Below, in pieces: positions 41,502 to 49,717 of a stretch of DNA of 64,000 nucleotides. Made by a program: the position numbers and the translations under genes. The notes under the pieces are model-generated. The model had not been told where the DNA came from. It did no database searches and was given only the letters and a program-made list of their open reading frames with translations. Every line of letters starts with the position of its first letter. Positions within the stretch are counted from its first letter, which is position 1. This stretch comes from Nonomuraea sediminis (lineage in GTDB: Bacteria > Actinomycetota > Actinomycetes > Streptosporangiales > Streptosporangiaceae), in the NCBI RefSeq assembly GCF_018531495.1, contig NZ_JAHDTI010000003.1, positions 372,001 through 436,000 of the forward strand. The letters run 5' to 3'.

Positions 41502-44500
41502 CGCACGATCACCTCCAGCGCCTGCCCGGCCGCCAGCTCCACGGGCCGGTCGAGGGTGATCTCCAGAGTTCCGTTCGCGTGGGTGAAGCGGACCTGCCCG
41601 GCCGGCCGTACCTGCACGATCTTGGGCTTGGCCGGTACGGCGAGCGTCACCCTCGACACGCGCAGCCTGCCGTACCGCAGCTCGATGGCCGCGTGCAGCA
41701 CGGGGCCCGTGCGCCGCTGGCGGAACAGGCCCCAGCCCTCGGCGGCGGTGAAGGCGGCGCGGAAGTCGTCGGGGGTGAGGCGCGGCGCGAAGCCGATCCT
41801 GCCCTCGGGCCCGTGATAGGTGAACCCGCAGGCCGAGACGTAGACGCCGTAGGAGGCCATGGCGCGGGCGTAGTGGTCGCCGCACTCGATCTCGTTGTAG
41901 GGGTTGCGCTTGGCGGGGTGGTAGCGGTCGTGGATCGCCCTGGTGAGCGTGAGGCCCTTCTCGACCAGGCCCTCGTCCATCATGTGGTGGGCGACCTGGT
42001 ACTCCTGGCCGGTCCAGCACTCGTTGAAGTAGATGGCGGCCCAGCTGGCCGGGTTGCCCGGGGCCTGCGCGTCGCCGCCGTGCGGCCAGGTGGTCATGAG
42101 CATGCCGTGCTCGCGTGCCATGGCGAACCAGCGGCCGCCCTCGATGGTGTGGAACTTCGAGCGGTAGTCGGCGGGGTCGGGGGCGAAGTTGTAGCGGTAG
42201 AGCTTCTCCAGCGCGGTCCTGCACTTGTCGGCCGGCATGACCCTGGGCAGGCCGTACTGCGAGGCGAGGCTCTGGCCGAACATCTGGTCGATGTGGCAGC
42301 CCCTGTTGTGGTTGATGACGTCGGCGTGCGCAGGGTCGACGCGCTGGATGTAGTACTCGCCGGTCCACAGGGTGGCGTCGATGAACGCCTCGCCCTTGGC
42401 GGCCAGTTCGGTGCAGGTGGCGGCGAACGCGGTGTCGCCGGCCTCGGTGGCCATGATCGCGCCCGCCTTGAGCGCGGCCACGTACATGGAGGTCATCCAG
42501 GAGATCTCGCCGTACCAGTCGGTGTCGAGCGTGTTGGGCTGGCGGCCTTCAAGGGTGCCGTCGGCGTCGCCGTCCTGAGCGATGACCCATTCGATGGACT
42601 TACGGATCCTCGGCCAGTTCCTGCGGAGGAATCCGGCGTCGGGCGACATCGTGTGCTCGCGGTAGATGCGCAGGATGGTGCCGCACTGGCCGTCGGCGGC
42701 CCAGCCCATCCAGGCCTCGGCGCGGAAGCCCATCTCGCCGGTGTCCTCGTGGAAGCCGATCCCCAGGTCGACGCGCTCGCGGGCGTCCCGCTCCAGGTCG
42801 GGGAAGAGGCGGCCGAGGGCCTGGGCGTAGTTCCAGACGTGCTCGCAGGTGCCCGCGCAGCAGTAGACGCCCTCCCAGCCGTAGAAGCGGCCGTCGTCGA
42901 AGCGGTAGCAGGTGGCGGTGGCCAGGGTGGAGGCGGTGGCGAAGGTCCGTTCCAGGAACCAGTGCGGCAGCGTGGAGTCGGTGTAGAACGTGTCGACCCA
43001 GCGGCGGGTCAGCCCCTCGAGCCTGTCCAGATTCTTCACGACATAGCTGGTGACGTCGGTCGCCGAGCCCCAGCGCTTGGCGTAGTGGTGGCGTAGCTTG
43101 TCGGAGCCTCTGAGGAAGGCGAGCGACTGCCGGTCGGGGATCGGGAAGTACCACGCCAGAACGAACCGGAAATTTCGGGATTCGCCGGGCGCTAGCCGTA
43201 CGGGCACCGACACCGCACCCGCCATCGCGGCCTTGCCCGCGTCCACCTCGGCCGGGCCGTCGGCCGAGGTGAAGACCGCCTCCAGGGTGTCCCACGCGGC
43301 GATCGACGGGCGGACTCCCGCGGCGGGGCTCAGCGCGGTGAGGGCGAGTGTGCCCGCGTCGGGGAGCTGGTCGAAGGGCCTGGGGGCGGCGGGCCTGTCG
43401 CTGAAGACGATCGAGTCGACGTTGATGTGGCCCCACCCGCCGGTGTGCACGTCGACGATCTCGATGCTGGCCGATTTGCCCTCATATTTGGCGACATCCA
43501 GGGATCTGGGGGCCATGGGCTCGGCCTCGTGGCCCGTCGCGGTGGCCACGACCTTGCCGTCGACCACGACGTTCACGCAGGTCTGGCCCGCGTGCCCGCC
43601 GCCGCCCACCGCCAGGTTCACGTAGCGGCGCTCGACGGTGAACGCCCTGCTGGTGAGCCGGCCGGTGTGCGCGTCGGCCTGCCAGACGTCCTCGCCGTTC
43701 CTGAACTGGTGCGAGGTGACGAACCTGGCGCCCGTCCCGCCCAGGTCGCCGAAGCGCTTCATGTAGTCGGGCACCTTGGCCTTCTCGACCGGCCCCGTGC
43801 CGAACGCGGTGCCCGTGGCCGTCCAGCCCTGGTAGGTGTCCTGCTCGAAGTCCTCGAACGGGATGTCCTCGCGCGGCTGCCCCGACTGCCCGTCGCGGGC
43901 CCCGAACCGCAGCCCGCTTCCGGTGGCCGCCGCGGTGAGCAGGATCGGCTGCTGGGTACGGCTGTCGAGGCACACCGGGTTCTCCAGCCAGCCGAGCAGC
44001 TCGCCGTCCAGTCTGCTGCTGCCGGTGTTCCTGATCCTGTAGGTGAGTACGGTGGCCGGGATCGTCGAGTCGTCGGCGTTCAGCGGGATGAACGGGGAGA
44101 ACGCCTCCAGCGTCACGGTCACGTCGTCGGCCCTGTACGTCACGGTCCCGATCGGGTACTGCCCGACGAAGCTGTGGTCGGGGAACCCTTCCGCGTCCAG
44201 CGACCGGTACCTGCTCCCGGTCCGCAGCGCGAACCCGTGGCCGAAGGGCGAGCTCGGCCTGGGCGGGTTGGCGTAGGTGGTGTCGTTGGTGGGCCTGGCC
44301 GGGGTGTTGAAGATGTCCCAGTGCCACAGCCTGCCGTCTCCGCCCAGGTAGAGCTGCCCCGCGCAGCCGCCGCCCACCGGCATGCCCACGTAGGCGGGGC
44401 TGTCGTAGCGGGTGGGCTCGGCGCGCCGGTAGAGCGCCCTGATCCACTCGGCCGACAGCGCCTTGTCCTCGGGGACGAGGATCACGTCCTCCTCGCGTAA

Positions 44501-44629
44501 CCCGAGCGCCGCCGCGGCCTCGGCCCGCCACGGCACCATGGCCGCCGCCACTCCCCCGGCCGCCGCGGCCAGGAACCCCCGCCGCGACACGCCCGCGGGC
44601 GCACAGCACGATCCATCGTTCCTACACAT
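41498..44629 (-). CDS. Tat-exported GH116-family glycoside hydrolase
   Basis: 1043 residues. A twin-arginine signal (SRRGFLAAAAGGVAAAM) predicts export of a folded enzyme. The C-terminal (alpha/alpha)6 barrel carries the GH116 signatures: FYGWEGVYCCAGTCEHVWNY with the candidate nucleophile E586, and PNTLDTDWYGEISWM with candidate acid/base D702 or D704. Residues about 255-412 are an inserted beta-sandwich (YVNLAVGGGGHAGQ, GGWGHINVDSIVF) like those in GH32 levanases, which may bind glycan. GH116 includes beta-glucosidases, glucosylceramidases, xylosidases and D-arabinofuranosidases. The COG0523 gene lies upstream on the same strand behind the shared LacI operator. Confidence 0.85.
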   Translation of the reverse strand: MCRNDGSCCAPAGVSRRGFLAAAAGGVAAAMVPWRAEAAAALGLREEDVILVPEDKALSAEWIRALYRRAEPTRYDSPAYVGMPVGGGCAGQLYLGGDGRLWHWDIFNTPARPTNDTTYANPPRPSSPFGHGFALRTGSRYRSLDAEGFPDHSFVGQYPIGTVTYRADDVTVTLEAFSPFIPLNADDSTIPATVLTYRIRNTGSSRLDGELLGWLENPVCLDSRTQQPILLTAAATGSGLRFGARDGQSGQPREDIPFEDFEQDTYQGWTATGTAFGTGPVEKAKVPDYMKRFGDLGGTGARFVTSHQFRNGEDVWQADAHTGRLTSRAFTVERRYVNLAVGGGGHAGQTCVNVVVDGKVVATATGHEAEPMAPRSLDVAKYEGKSASIEIVDVHTGGWGHINVDSIVFSDRPAAPRPFDQLPDAGTLALTALSPAAGVRPSIAAWDTLEAVFTSADGPAEVDAGKAAMAGAVSVPVRLAPGESRNFRFVLAWYFPIPDRQSLAFLRGSDKLRHHYAKRWGSATDVTSYVVKNLDRLEGLTRRWVDTFYTDSTLPHWFLERTFATASTLATATCYRFDDGRFYGWEGVYCCAGTCEHVWNYAQALGRLFPDLERDARERVDLGIGFHEDTGEMGFRAEAWMGWAADGQCGTILRIYREHTMSPDAGFLRRNWPRIRKSIEWVIAQDGDADGTLEGRQPNTLDTDWYGEISWMTSMYVAALKAGAIMATEAGDTAFAATCTELAAKGEAFIDATLWTGEYYIQRVDPAHADVINHNRGCHIDQMFGQSLASQYGLPRVMPADKCRTALEKLYRYNFAPDPADYRSKFHTIEGGRWFAMAREHGMLMTTWPHGGDAQAPGNPASWAAIYFNECWTGQEYQVAHHMMDEGLVEKGLTLTRAIHDRYHPAKRNPYNEIECGDHYARAMASYGVYVSACGFTYHGPEGRIGFAPRLTPDDFRAAFTAAEGWGLFRQRRTGPVLHAAIELRYGRLRVSRVTLAVPAKPKIVQVRPAGQVRFTHANGTLEITLDRPVELAAGQALEVIVR

Positions 44630-44642
44630 CTTCGCTCCAGGG

Positions 44643-44880
44643 TCAGACTGCTGGGCTACTTCTGAGTCGGCCTGCTTCTGGGCCGTGCTGCTTCCGGCTC
44701 AGGCTTCTCTGCGTCAGGCTGCTTCTGCGTCGGGCTGCTTCTGGGCCGGGCTGCTGTGGCTCGGGCTGCTTCTGCGTCAGACTGCTTCTCGTCACGCTGC
44801 TCTGAGTCAGGCTGCTTCTGGGCCGGGCCGCTTCTGAGTCGGGCTGCTACTGGCTCGGGCTGCTTCTGCGTCAGGCTGCC
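44643..44880. repeat. 16-base minisatellite between the COG0523 and GH116 genes
   Basis: About 14 head-to-tail copies of a 15-16-base unit, consensus GGGCTGCTTCTGCGTC on the plus strand. It begins inside the last codons of the COG0523 gene and ends 14 bases before the GH116 start. Unit length is not a multiple of three and the copies drift, so it is not coding. Confidence 0.85.
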
Positions 44881-46082
44881 GGGAACCGGTGAACGGGTCT
44901 GGGGTAGGACGGGCTGAAGGCGTTCGTCGACTCGGCCATGGACCGTGCGCCCGTCGCCTCGTCGGCCGCCCTGATCGCGTTCGCGACCAGCCCTTCCAGC
45001 TCGTACGGCGAGCACCCCACCCGCACGTTCACCACCGCCCGCGAGACCCCCGCCGCCTCGGGCCCCGCGATGTCGAGCACCGGAGCCGCCCCGGCGGCCA
45101 CCAGACTCGCCTTGGCCAGCCCTCCCACGTCCGACGCGGTGATCTTGGCGTGCCCGACCAGGTATCCGGCGCGCGCGCATACTCGCGAGAGCTCTTCCAG
45201 TACGGCCAGCACCCACTCCCCCGGCACGGCACCGTCGACCAGGTAGCGGGCGTTGAGCCACCCGAGCCGCGCCTCGGCCGCCGCGTACCGGTCATAGTCG
45301 ACCTCCAGGTCACGCCCTGCGGGCTCGGGCGCCTCCCACGCCTCGAGCACCCCCTCCATCCCCAGCCCGGTAACCGCCGAGCACGGCACGACCAGCGCAT
45401 ACGGATACCGCCGCGCCAACTCCCCCACCAGCCCCGGACCCCGCTGAGCATCCAACTTGGTCAGAGCGATCACATCCGCCTCAGCCAACTGCCGCTCAAA
45501 CAGATACTCCAGATCCCCCTCAGCACCCCACCGACGCTCTGGGCTACCTTCGATCCCTTGTCCAACCGGTCGTCGGTCCGGATCGTCCACGGCCCCTTGC
45601 CCGGTCGTCCGGTGTTCAGGGTCGTTTGCAAAGGGTGGTCCTGGTGGGCGGGGTGAGCCGGGGGTCGGGGTGGGGAAGCCCAGGGCGGCCATGCGGACGG
45701 GCTCGACCAGAGTTGTCAGGGGTGCGACCCGGATCGAGTCGCCGTAGAAGCGGCGTAACGGGCGGAGCACGGTCGCCTGGAGGTCGGTGCAGCTGCCGAC
45801 CGCCTCGGCGATCACGGTGTCCGCCCCGGTGCGGTCGACGACCTCGCGGATGGTCCGCTCCAGGTCCTCGAAGCGGCAGCAGAAGCAGCCGCCGGTGATC
45901 TCCGCGACCGCGCCCTCCGGCAGCCCGTGCGTCGCCACCGCCGTATCGACGAGATCGCCCGCCTGGTCGTTGGTGATGACGGCAACCCGCCTGCCCCGCC
46001 GCCCGAGCGCCCGCGCGGCGCCCACCATCATGGTCGTCTTCCCAGCCCCCAGGAACCCGCTCAATACGACGAGCCGGAACAT
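44871..46082 (-). CDS. COG0523 (CobW/Zn-chaperone type) G3E GTPase
   Basis: 403-residue metallochaperone GTPase. Walker A is GFLGAGKTT at the N-terminus, the metal-binding motif GGCFCC gives C66, C68 and C69, and the guanine motif is TKLD. Residues about 137-190 are a Pro/Gly/Arg-rich insert (GSPRPPGPPFANDPEHRTTG) between the switch and guanine regions. COG0523 proteins insert Zn, Co or similar metals into client enzymes. Its promoter carries the same tandem operators as the isomerase operon, and it precedes GH116. A client within the sugar regulon, perhaps the isomerase, is therefore likely. Confidence 0.9.
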   Translation of the reverse strand: MFRLVVLSGFLGAGKTTMMVGAARALGRRGRRVAVITNDQAGDLVDTAVATHGLPEGAVAEITGGCFCCRFEDLERTIREVVDRTGADTVIAEAVGSCTDLQATVLRPLRRFYGDSIRVAPLTTLVEPVRMAALGFPTPTPGSPRPPGPPFANDPEHRTTGQGAVDDPDRRPVGQGIEGSPERRWGAEGDLEYLFERQLAEADVIALTKLDAQRGPGLVGELARRYPYALVVPCSAVTGLGMEGVLEAWEAPEPAGRDLEVDYDRYAAAEARLGWLNARYLVDGAVPGEWVLAVLEELSRVCARAGYLVGHAKITASDVGGLAKASLVAAGAAPVLDIAGPEAAGVSRAVVNVRVGCSPYELEGLVANAIRAADEATGARSMAESTNAFSPSYPRPVHRFPAA

Positions 46083-46094
46083 CCGCGCCTCCGA

Positions 46095-46121
46095 GCAATC
46101 GATTTCTCGGTAATCGATTTC
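46095..46121. promoter_or_regulatory. Second tandem LacI-type operator
   Basis: GCAATCGATTTC (46095-46106) and GTAATCGATTTC (46110-46121), then CCGCTAGC, 13-39 bases before the COG0523 start. Same order, spacing within one base and the same flanking octamer as at 38337-38370. Confidence 0.75.
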
Positions 46122-46268
46122 CCGCTAGCAAAGACGCTATCCCTGGAGCTGTCAAGAGATCCGTTACCACGAGGCCGCGCGCAGCGCCACCTGGAGGGTG
46201 CGGGGTGCCGCCGCGCGCGGAGCCGGGCCTACAAAGGAGCCTCGGGATCCACCAAGGGGGAGATCACA

Positions 46269-46745
46269 TTGTGCATGCGTTCAGGATTGCTGCTGCTCAC
46301 CGTCGTCGCGGCTCTCGGCCTCGCACCGGCCGCCACCGCCTCGGCGCGCTCGTACGGCGGCTGCTGGGGCGACGCGGGGGTCGTCGGGCCCAACCCGCAC
46401 GGGTACAAGTGGCGCGCGAAGTACTGCCACAACTTCACCGGCGGTGACGTCTACAAGTCGCAGTACGGCCAGTACACCCAGAAGGTGGGCTATCTCAACG
46501 CGGGCGACAACTGGTTCGTCTGCCAGGACCGCAACAACGAGAATCCGCCCGTGGCCCAGGGCTACAAGAACGACATCTGGCTCTACACCCAGGGCGACCG
46601 CGCCACCGAGGGCACGCAGAACGCGTGGGGCAAGTTCCCCGCCAACCGCGTCTCCTCCTCGACCGGCGACTACCAGCCGATCCCCGGCCTCCCCTGGTGC
46701 TCCGACATCCGCCCCCTGGGCAACGCGCCGAAGGGCGCCATATAG
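46269..46745 (+). CDS. Small secreted protein of unknown function
   Basis: About 158 residues. A signal peptide (RSGLLLLTVVAALGLAPA, cut near TASA) is followed by a compact mature domain of about 130 residues with four to five cysteines (GGCWGD, KYCHNFTGG, FVCQDRN, LPWCSDIR) and many aromatic residues. The layout suggests a disulphide-stabilised, SH3b-like extracellular protein; I cannot name the family. The RBS GGGGGAG is correctly spaced for the TTG at 46269, while the ATG at 46275 is a little far. A strong hairpin follows. Confidence 0.7.
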   Translation: MCMRSGLLLLTVVAALGLAPAATASARSYGGCWGDAGVVGPNPHGYKWRAKYCHNFTGGDVYKSQYGQYTQKVGYLNAGDNWFVCQDRNNENPPVAQGYKNDIWLYTQGDRATEGTQNAWGKFPANRVSSSTGDYQPIPGLPWCSDIRPLGNAPKGAI

Positions 46746-46764
46746 ATCTCTCCCCAGAGAACCC

Positions 46765-46811
46765 ACCCGGTCCCCCGGCAGACCTCCTCACGGTCTCCCG
46801 GGGGACCGGGT
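46765..46811 (+). terminator. Hairpin after the secreted protein gene
   Basis: ACCCGGTCCCCCGG (46765-46778) pairs perfectly with 46798-46811 over a 19-base loop, 20 bases past the stop codon. Confidence 0.75.
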
Positions 46812-46834
46812 TCGCGGTTCCCACTACCCAGGCG

Positions 46835-47130
46835 GTCTCACCGACCCGGCGCGCGGGGGTGGCTCGACTTGCTCGCCATAGATGCGCGCCGGATTCGCCG
46901 TACAACATCCCACCGCCCCGGCGCGGAGGGTGGGCGGCGTAGCGCAACTCGCCTGCTGGCCGTACAAGCGCGCCGACGACCGCCGTACAACACCCCGCCG
47001 ACCCGGCGCGCGGCAGGGGCTCTTGCCTGTGAGCCGGGCGATGTTCCGCGTCGCGGCCGGGCGATGTCCCCTCGTCACGGCGTCCCCTCGTCGCGGCGGG
47101 GCGATGTTCCGCGTCGCGGTAGGGAGGGAG
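46835..47130. repeat. Gene-free stretch of imperfect direct repeats
   Basis: A unit of about 85 bases, built from CCCGGCGCG, GCCGTACAA and CGCGCCG elements, occurs two to three times between 46849 and 47022. It is followed by short copies of GATGTTCCGCGTCGCGG (47039 and 47103) and CCCCTCGTC (47069, 47085). No gene is evident in 46812-47166. Confidence 0.55.
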
Positions 47131-47166
47131 CTCAGGGGCGTGTGGGTGGGCTTGGTGGGTGGGGGT

Positions 47167-47979
47167 TCAGCGGGAGGCGATCCACTCGGCGGGGGGCTGG
47201 AAGTGCAGGCCGAGCAGGTCCTCGACGGTCGGGTCGGCGACGTAGAGGTCGCGGCCGTGTTCGGCGACCCAGTGGTAGGTTCCCGCCACGCCCGCGGCCG
47301 TCTCGGCGCCGAGCGCCGCCGCCAGGGCGCCCTCGAACTCGGCCACGTCCTGTGCCTCGTAGCGCACGTCCGGGCCGAACAGGGCCGCCAGCGACGGCCC
47401 GGTCAGGGGCGCGGGTCCGAGGTCGAGCTGCCTGCCCTCGATCCCGGGGCGGGTCAGCGCCGCGACCGTGGCCGCCCCAAGGTCGGCGTGGGTCAGCCAC
47501 GACACGGGGACGTGCGCGGGAACCGGATACCGCAGCACCCCGGCGGCCAGCGGCCCCGCCACCCAGGGGGCGAGCACGTTGTCCAGGTAGATCGGCGGGC
47601 GCAGCACCACCACCGGCAATCCGGACTCGAGCAGCGCCGTGGCCGCCGCCCTGCGCGTCTCGAAGGCCGCCACGCCCGTCGGGCCAGGCGGGATCCGGTT
47701 GCCCGTGTTGAACACCAGCCGCCGCACCCCCGCCGCCGAGGCGGCGTCGATCACGTTGCGGACGTAGGTCTCCACCGTGAGCGGGGAGTACACCATGGGC
47801 AGCAGCAGCGAGGCGTGCGTCACCCCGGCGAACGCCTCCTTCACGCGTTCGGCGTCACCCAGGTCGCCGCGGAAGCCCGCCGTACGGGAGAATCCCCTGG
47901 CCTCGTGGCCCGCGGCCGTGAGCGCCTGAGTGATCGCGGAACCTTGGGCGCCTGACGCGCCCATCACCAGAAATGTCAT
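47167..47979 (-). CDS. NmrA-type NAD(P)-binding protein
   Basis: 270-residue atypical short-chain dehydrogenase. The Rossmann start FLVMGASGAQGSAITQALTAAGH, THASLLLPMVYSPLTVETYVRNVIDAA and LVFNTGN mark the NmrA/quinone-reductase-2-like group, which senses or reduces with NAD(P)H. ATG at 47979 is the start. It diverges from an AraC regulator across 40 bases, which probably controls it. Confidence 0.87.
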   Translation of the reverse strand: MTFLVMGASGAQGSAITQALTAAGHEARGFSRTAGFRGDLGDAERVKEAFAGVTHASLLLPMVYSPLTVETYVRNVIDAASAAGVRRLVFNTGNRIPPGPTGVAAFETRRAAATALLESGLPVVVLRPPIYLDNVLAPWVAGPLAAGVLRYPVPAHVPVSWLTHADLGAATVAALTRPGIEGRQLDLGPAPLTGPSLAALFGPDVRYEAQDVAEFEGALAAALGAETAAGVAGTYHWVAEHGRDLYVADPTVEDLLGLHFQPPAEWIASR

Positions 47980-48019
47980 GACGGCAAGTCTTGCCCGCCC
48001 ACGCGATACGATCCATAAA

Positions 48020-48958
48020 GTGCAGTCTGCTGTCATTAATGAATCGTCCGACCTGCTGAGCGAGCTGCTGGCGCCGCTGCGGCTGCGCGGCGTCTTCCAC
48101 AGCCGCTGGTCGGCGCGGGCGCCCTGGGCGGTGGCCGGCGAGCGGGAGAGCTGCGCGATCCTGCACTACGTCCAGGAGGGCGAGTGCACGGCCGAGCTGC
48201 CCGGCCTCGAGCCCGTACGGCTGGCGGCGGGCGATCTCGCCGTGTTCCCGCACGGCAGCGCCCACCGGCTGGCCGACGCGCCGGGCCGGGCGGCGGTGCC
48301 GCTGGCGAGCCTGCTGCCGGAGCGGCCCGCGGGCGAGGTGCGCACGGTCACCATCGACGGTCCCGGCGCGCGCACCACGATGCTCTGCGGCGGGCTGCAC
48401 TACGCCGACGCGGCGGTGTCGCCGCTGTACCGGGCGCTGCCTCCGGTGCTGGTGCTGGACCGGGAGACCGTGGAGCGGCGGCGGCTGCTCGCCTCGACGC
48501 TGTCAGGGCTGGGCGAGGAGTGGGACAGCCGTGAGGCCAACGGGCTGGTGGCGCTGCGCGGGTTCGAGCTGGTCTTCGTGCTGGCCCTGCGGGAGGCGCT
48601 CGGCAACGTGTCCGCCGGGGTGCTGCGGGCGCTGCGGCACCCGGCGATCGGGCCCGCGCTGCTGGCCGTACAGTCCAGGTTCGCCGAGCCGTGGACGGTC
48701 GAGTCGCTGGCGGCCGAGGCGGGGCTGTCGCGGTCGGCGTTCGCGGCCACGTTCCGCGAGCTGGTCGGGGAGGCGCCGATGCGGCACCTGACCGCGCGCC
48801 GGATGCAGGAGGCGACGCGGTTGCTGACCGAGACCTCGATGCCGCACAGCCGCATCTCGCAGGCCGTCGGCTACCACTCGACGGTCGGCTTCCACCTGGC
48901 CTTCCGCCAGTGGTACGGCATGACGCCCGGCGACTACCGCAGATCCAGAACCGGTTAG
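48020..48958 (+). CDS. AraC-family regulator with cupin sensor domain
   Basis: 312 residues: an N-terminal cupin (AILHYVQEGECTAELPGLEPVRLAAGDLAVFPHGSAH) and a C-terminal double HTH (WTVESLAAEAGLSRSAFAATFRELVG, SRISQAVGYHSTVGFHLAFRQWYG). GTG at 48020. It shares a 40-base divergent promoter with the NmrA-type gene and is followed after 9 bases by an SDR gene, so it probably regulates both in response to a small molecule. Confidence 0.92.
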   Translation: MQSAVINESSDLLSELLAPLRLRGVFHSRWSARAPWAVAGERESCAILHYVQEGECTAELPGLEPVRLAAGDLAVFPHGSAHRLADAPGRAAVPLASLLPERPAGEVRTVTIDGPGARTTMLCGGLHYADAAVSPLYRALPPVLVLDRETVERRRLLASTLSGLGEEWDSREANGLVALRGFELVFVLALREALGNVSAGVLRALRHPAIGPALLAVQSRFAEPWTVESLAAEAGLSRSAFAATFRELVGEAPMRHLTARRMQEATRLLTETSMPHSRISQAVGYHSTVGFHLAFRQWYGMTPGDYRRSRTG

Positions 48959-48967
48959 GGTGCTGGC

Positions 48968-49717
48968 ATGCCAACCGCATTGATCACGGGCGCCACCGCG
49001 GGCATCGGCGCCGCCTTCGCGCGCCGCCTGGCCGCCGACGGGTTCACGCTGGTGCTGGTCGCGCGCGACGACAAGCGCCTGGCCGAGGTCGCCGAACAGC
49101 TCAGGCTCAGGTACGGCGCGACCACCGAGACCCTGGCCGCCGACCTGGCGACCGACGAGGGACTCGCCACGGTCGAGGCGCGCATCCGCGACGGGGTGGA
49201 CCTGCTGGTCAACAACGCCGGGTTCGGGCATCCGGGGGCGTTCCTGCAGACGCCGGTCGAGGACGAGCTGCGGATGCTCAAGGTCCACTGCGAGGCGGTG
49301 CTGCGCCTGACGCTGGCCGCGCTGCCGGGCATGAAGTCCCGCGGGCGCGGCGGGGTGATCAACGTGGCGTCGGTGGCGGCGTTCTTCACCCGCGGCACCT
49401 ACAGCGCCTCCAAGGCCTGGGTGGTGAACTTCAGCGAGTCGGCCGCCGCCGAGGTCGGCCATCCGCGGGTCCGGATCATGGCGTTGTGTCCCGGGTTCGT
49501 GCGGACCGAGTTCCACGAGCGGGCCGAGATGGACGTCTCGGGCATCCCCGGGTTCCTCTGGCTGAAGGCCGACGACGTGGTCGGCGAGGCCATGCGCGAC
49601 CTGGCGCTCGGCAAGACGGTCTGCATCCCCGACCTGCGCTACAAGGCCGTGGTGGCGATCGGGAAGCTCATCCCGCGCGGCTTCGCGGGCAGGGTGTCGG
49701 CCAGGATCGGCCGCTAG
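48968..49717 (+). CDS. Short-chain dehydrogenase/reductase
   Basis: 249-residue classical SDR: cofactor loop TGATAGIGAAFARRL, NNAGFG, and the catalytic Ser in INVASVAAFF with YSASKAW (Tyr-x3-Lys). The segment VRIMALCPGFVRTEFHERA is typical of membrane-associated or polyketide-type SDRs. Likely cotranscribed with the AraC gene. Substrate unknown. Its stop overlaps the convergent DoxX-like gene. Confidence 0.92.
   Translation: MPTALITGATAGIGAAFARRLAADGFTLVLVARDDKRLAEVAEQLRLRYGATTETLAADLATDEGLATVEARIRDGVDLLVNNAGFGHPGAFLQTPVEDELRMLKVHCEAVLRLTLAALPGMKSRGRGGVINVASVAAFFTRGTYSASKAWVVNFSESAAAEVGHPRVRIMALCPGFVRTEFHERAEMDVSGIPGFLWLKADDVVGEAMRDLALGKTVCIPDLRYKAVVAIGKLIPRGFAGRVSARIGR

Noticed and set aside
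17103..44629. A sphingolipid pathway joining the ceramidase-like gene and the GH116 (glucosylceramidase family) gene
   Set aside because: They are 23 kb apart, under different regulators, and the GH116 gene shares its operator with pentose-type sugar genes instead.
44656..45261. 201-codon minus-strand ORF covering the end of the COG0523 gene and the minisatellite
   Set aside because: Out of frame with the well-supported GTPase; its QKQPDAEAA-type repeats simply translate the 16-base minisatellite.
46205..46881. Alternative plus frames over the small secreted protein
   Set aside because: They lack a signal peptide and are Arg/Ala/Thr-rich; the 46269-46745 frame has a signal, cysteines and a terminator.
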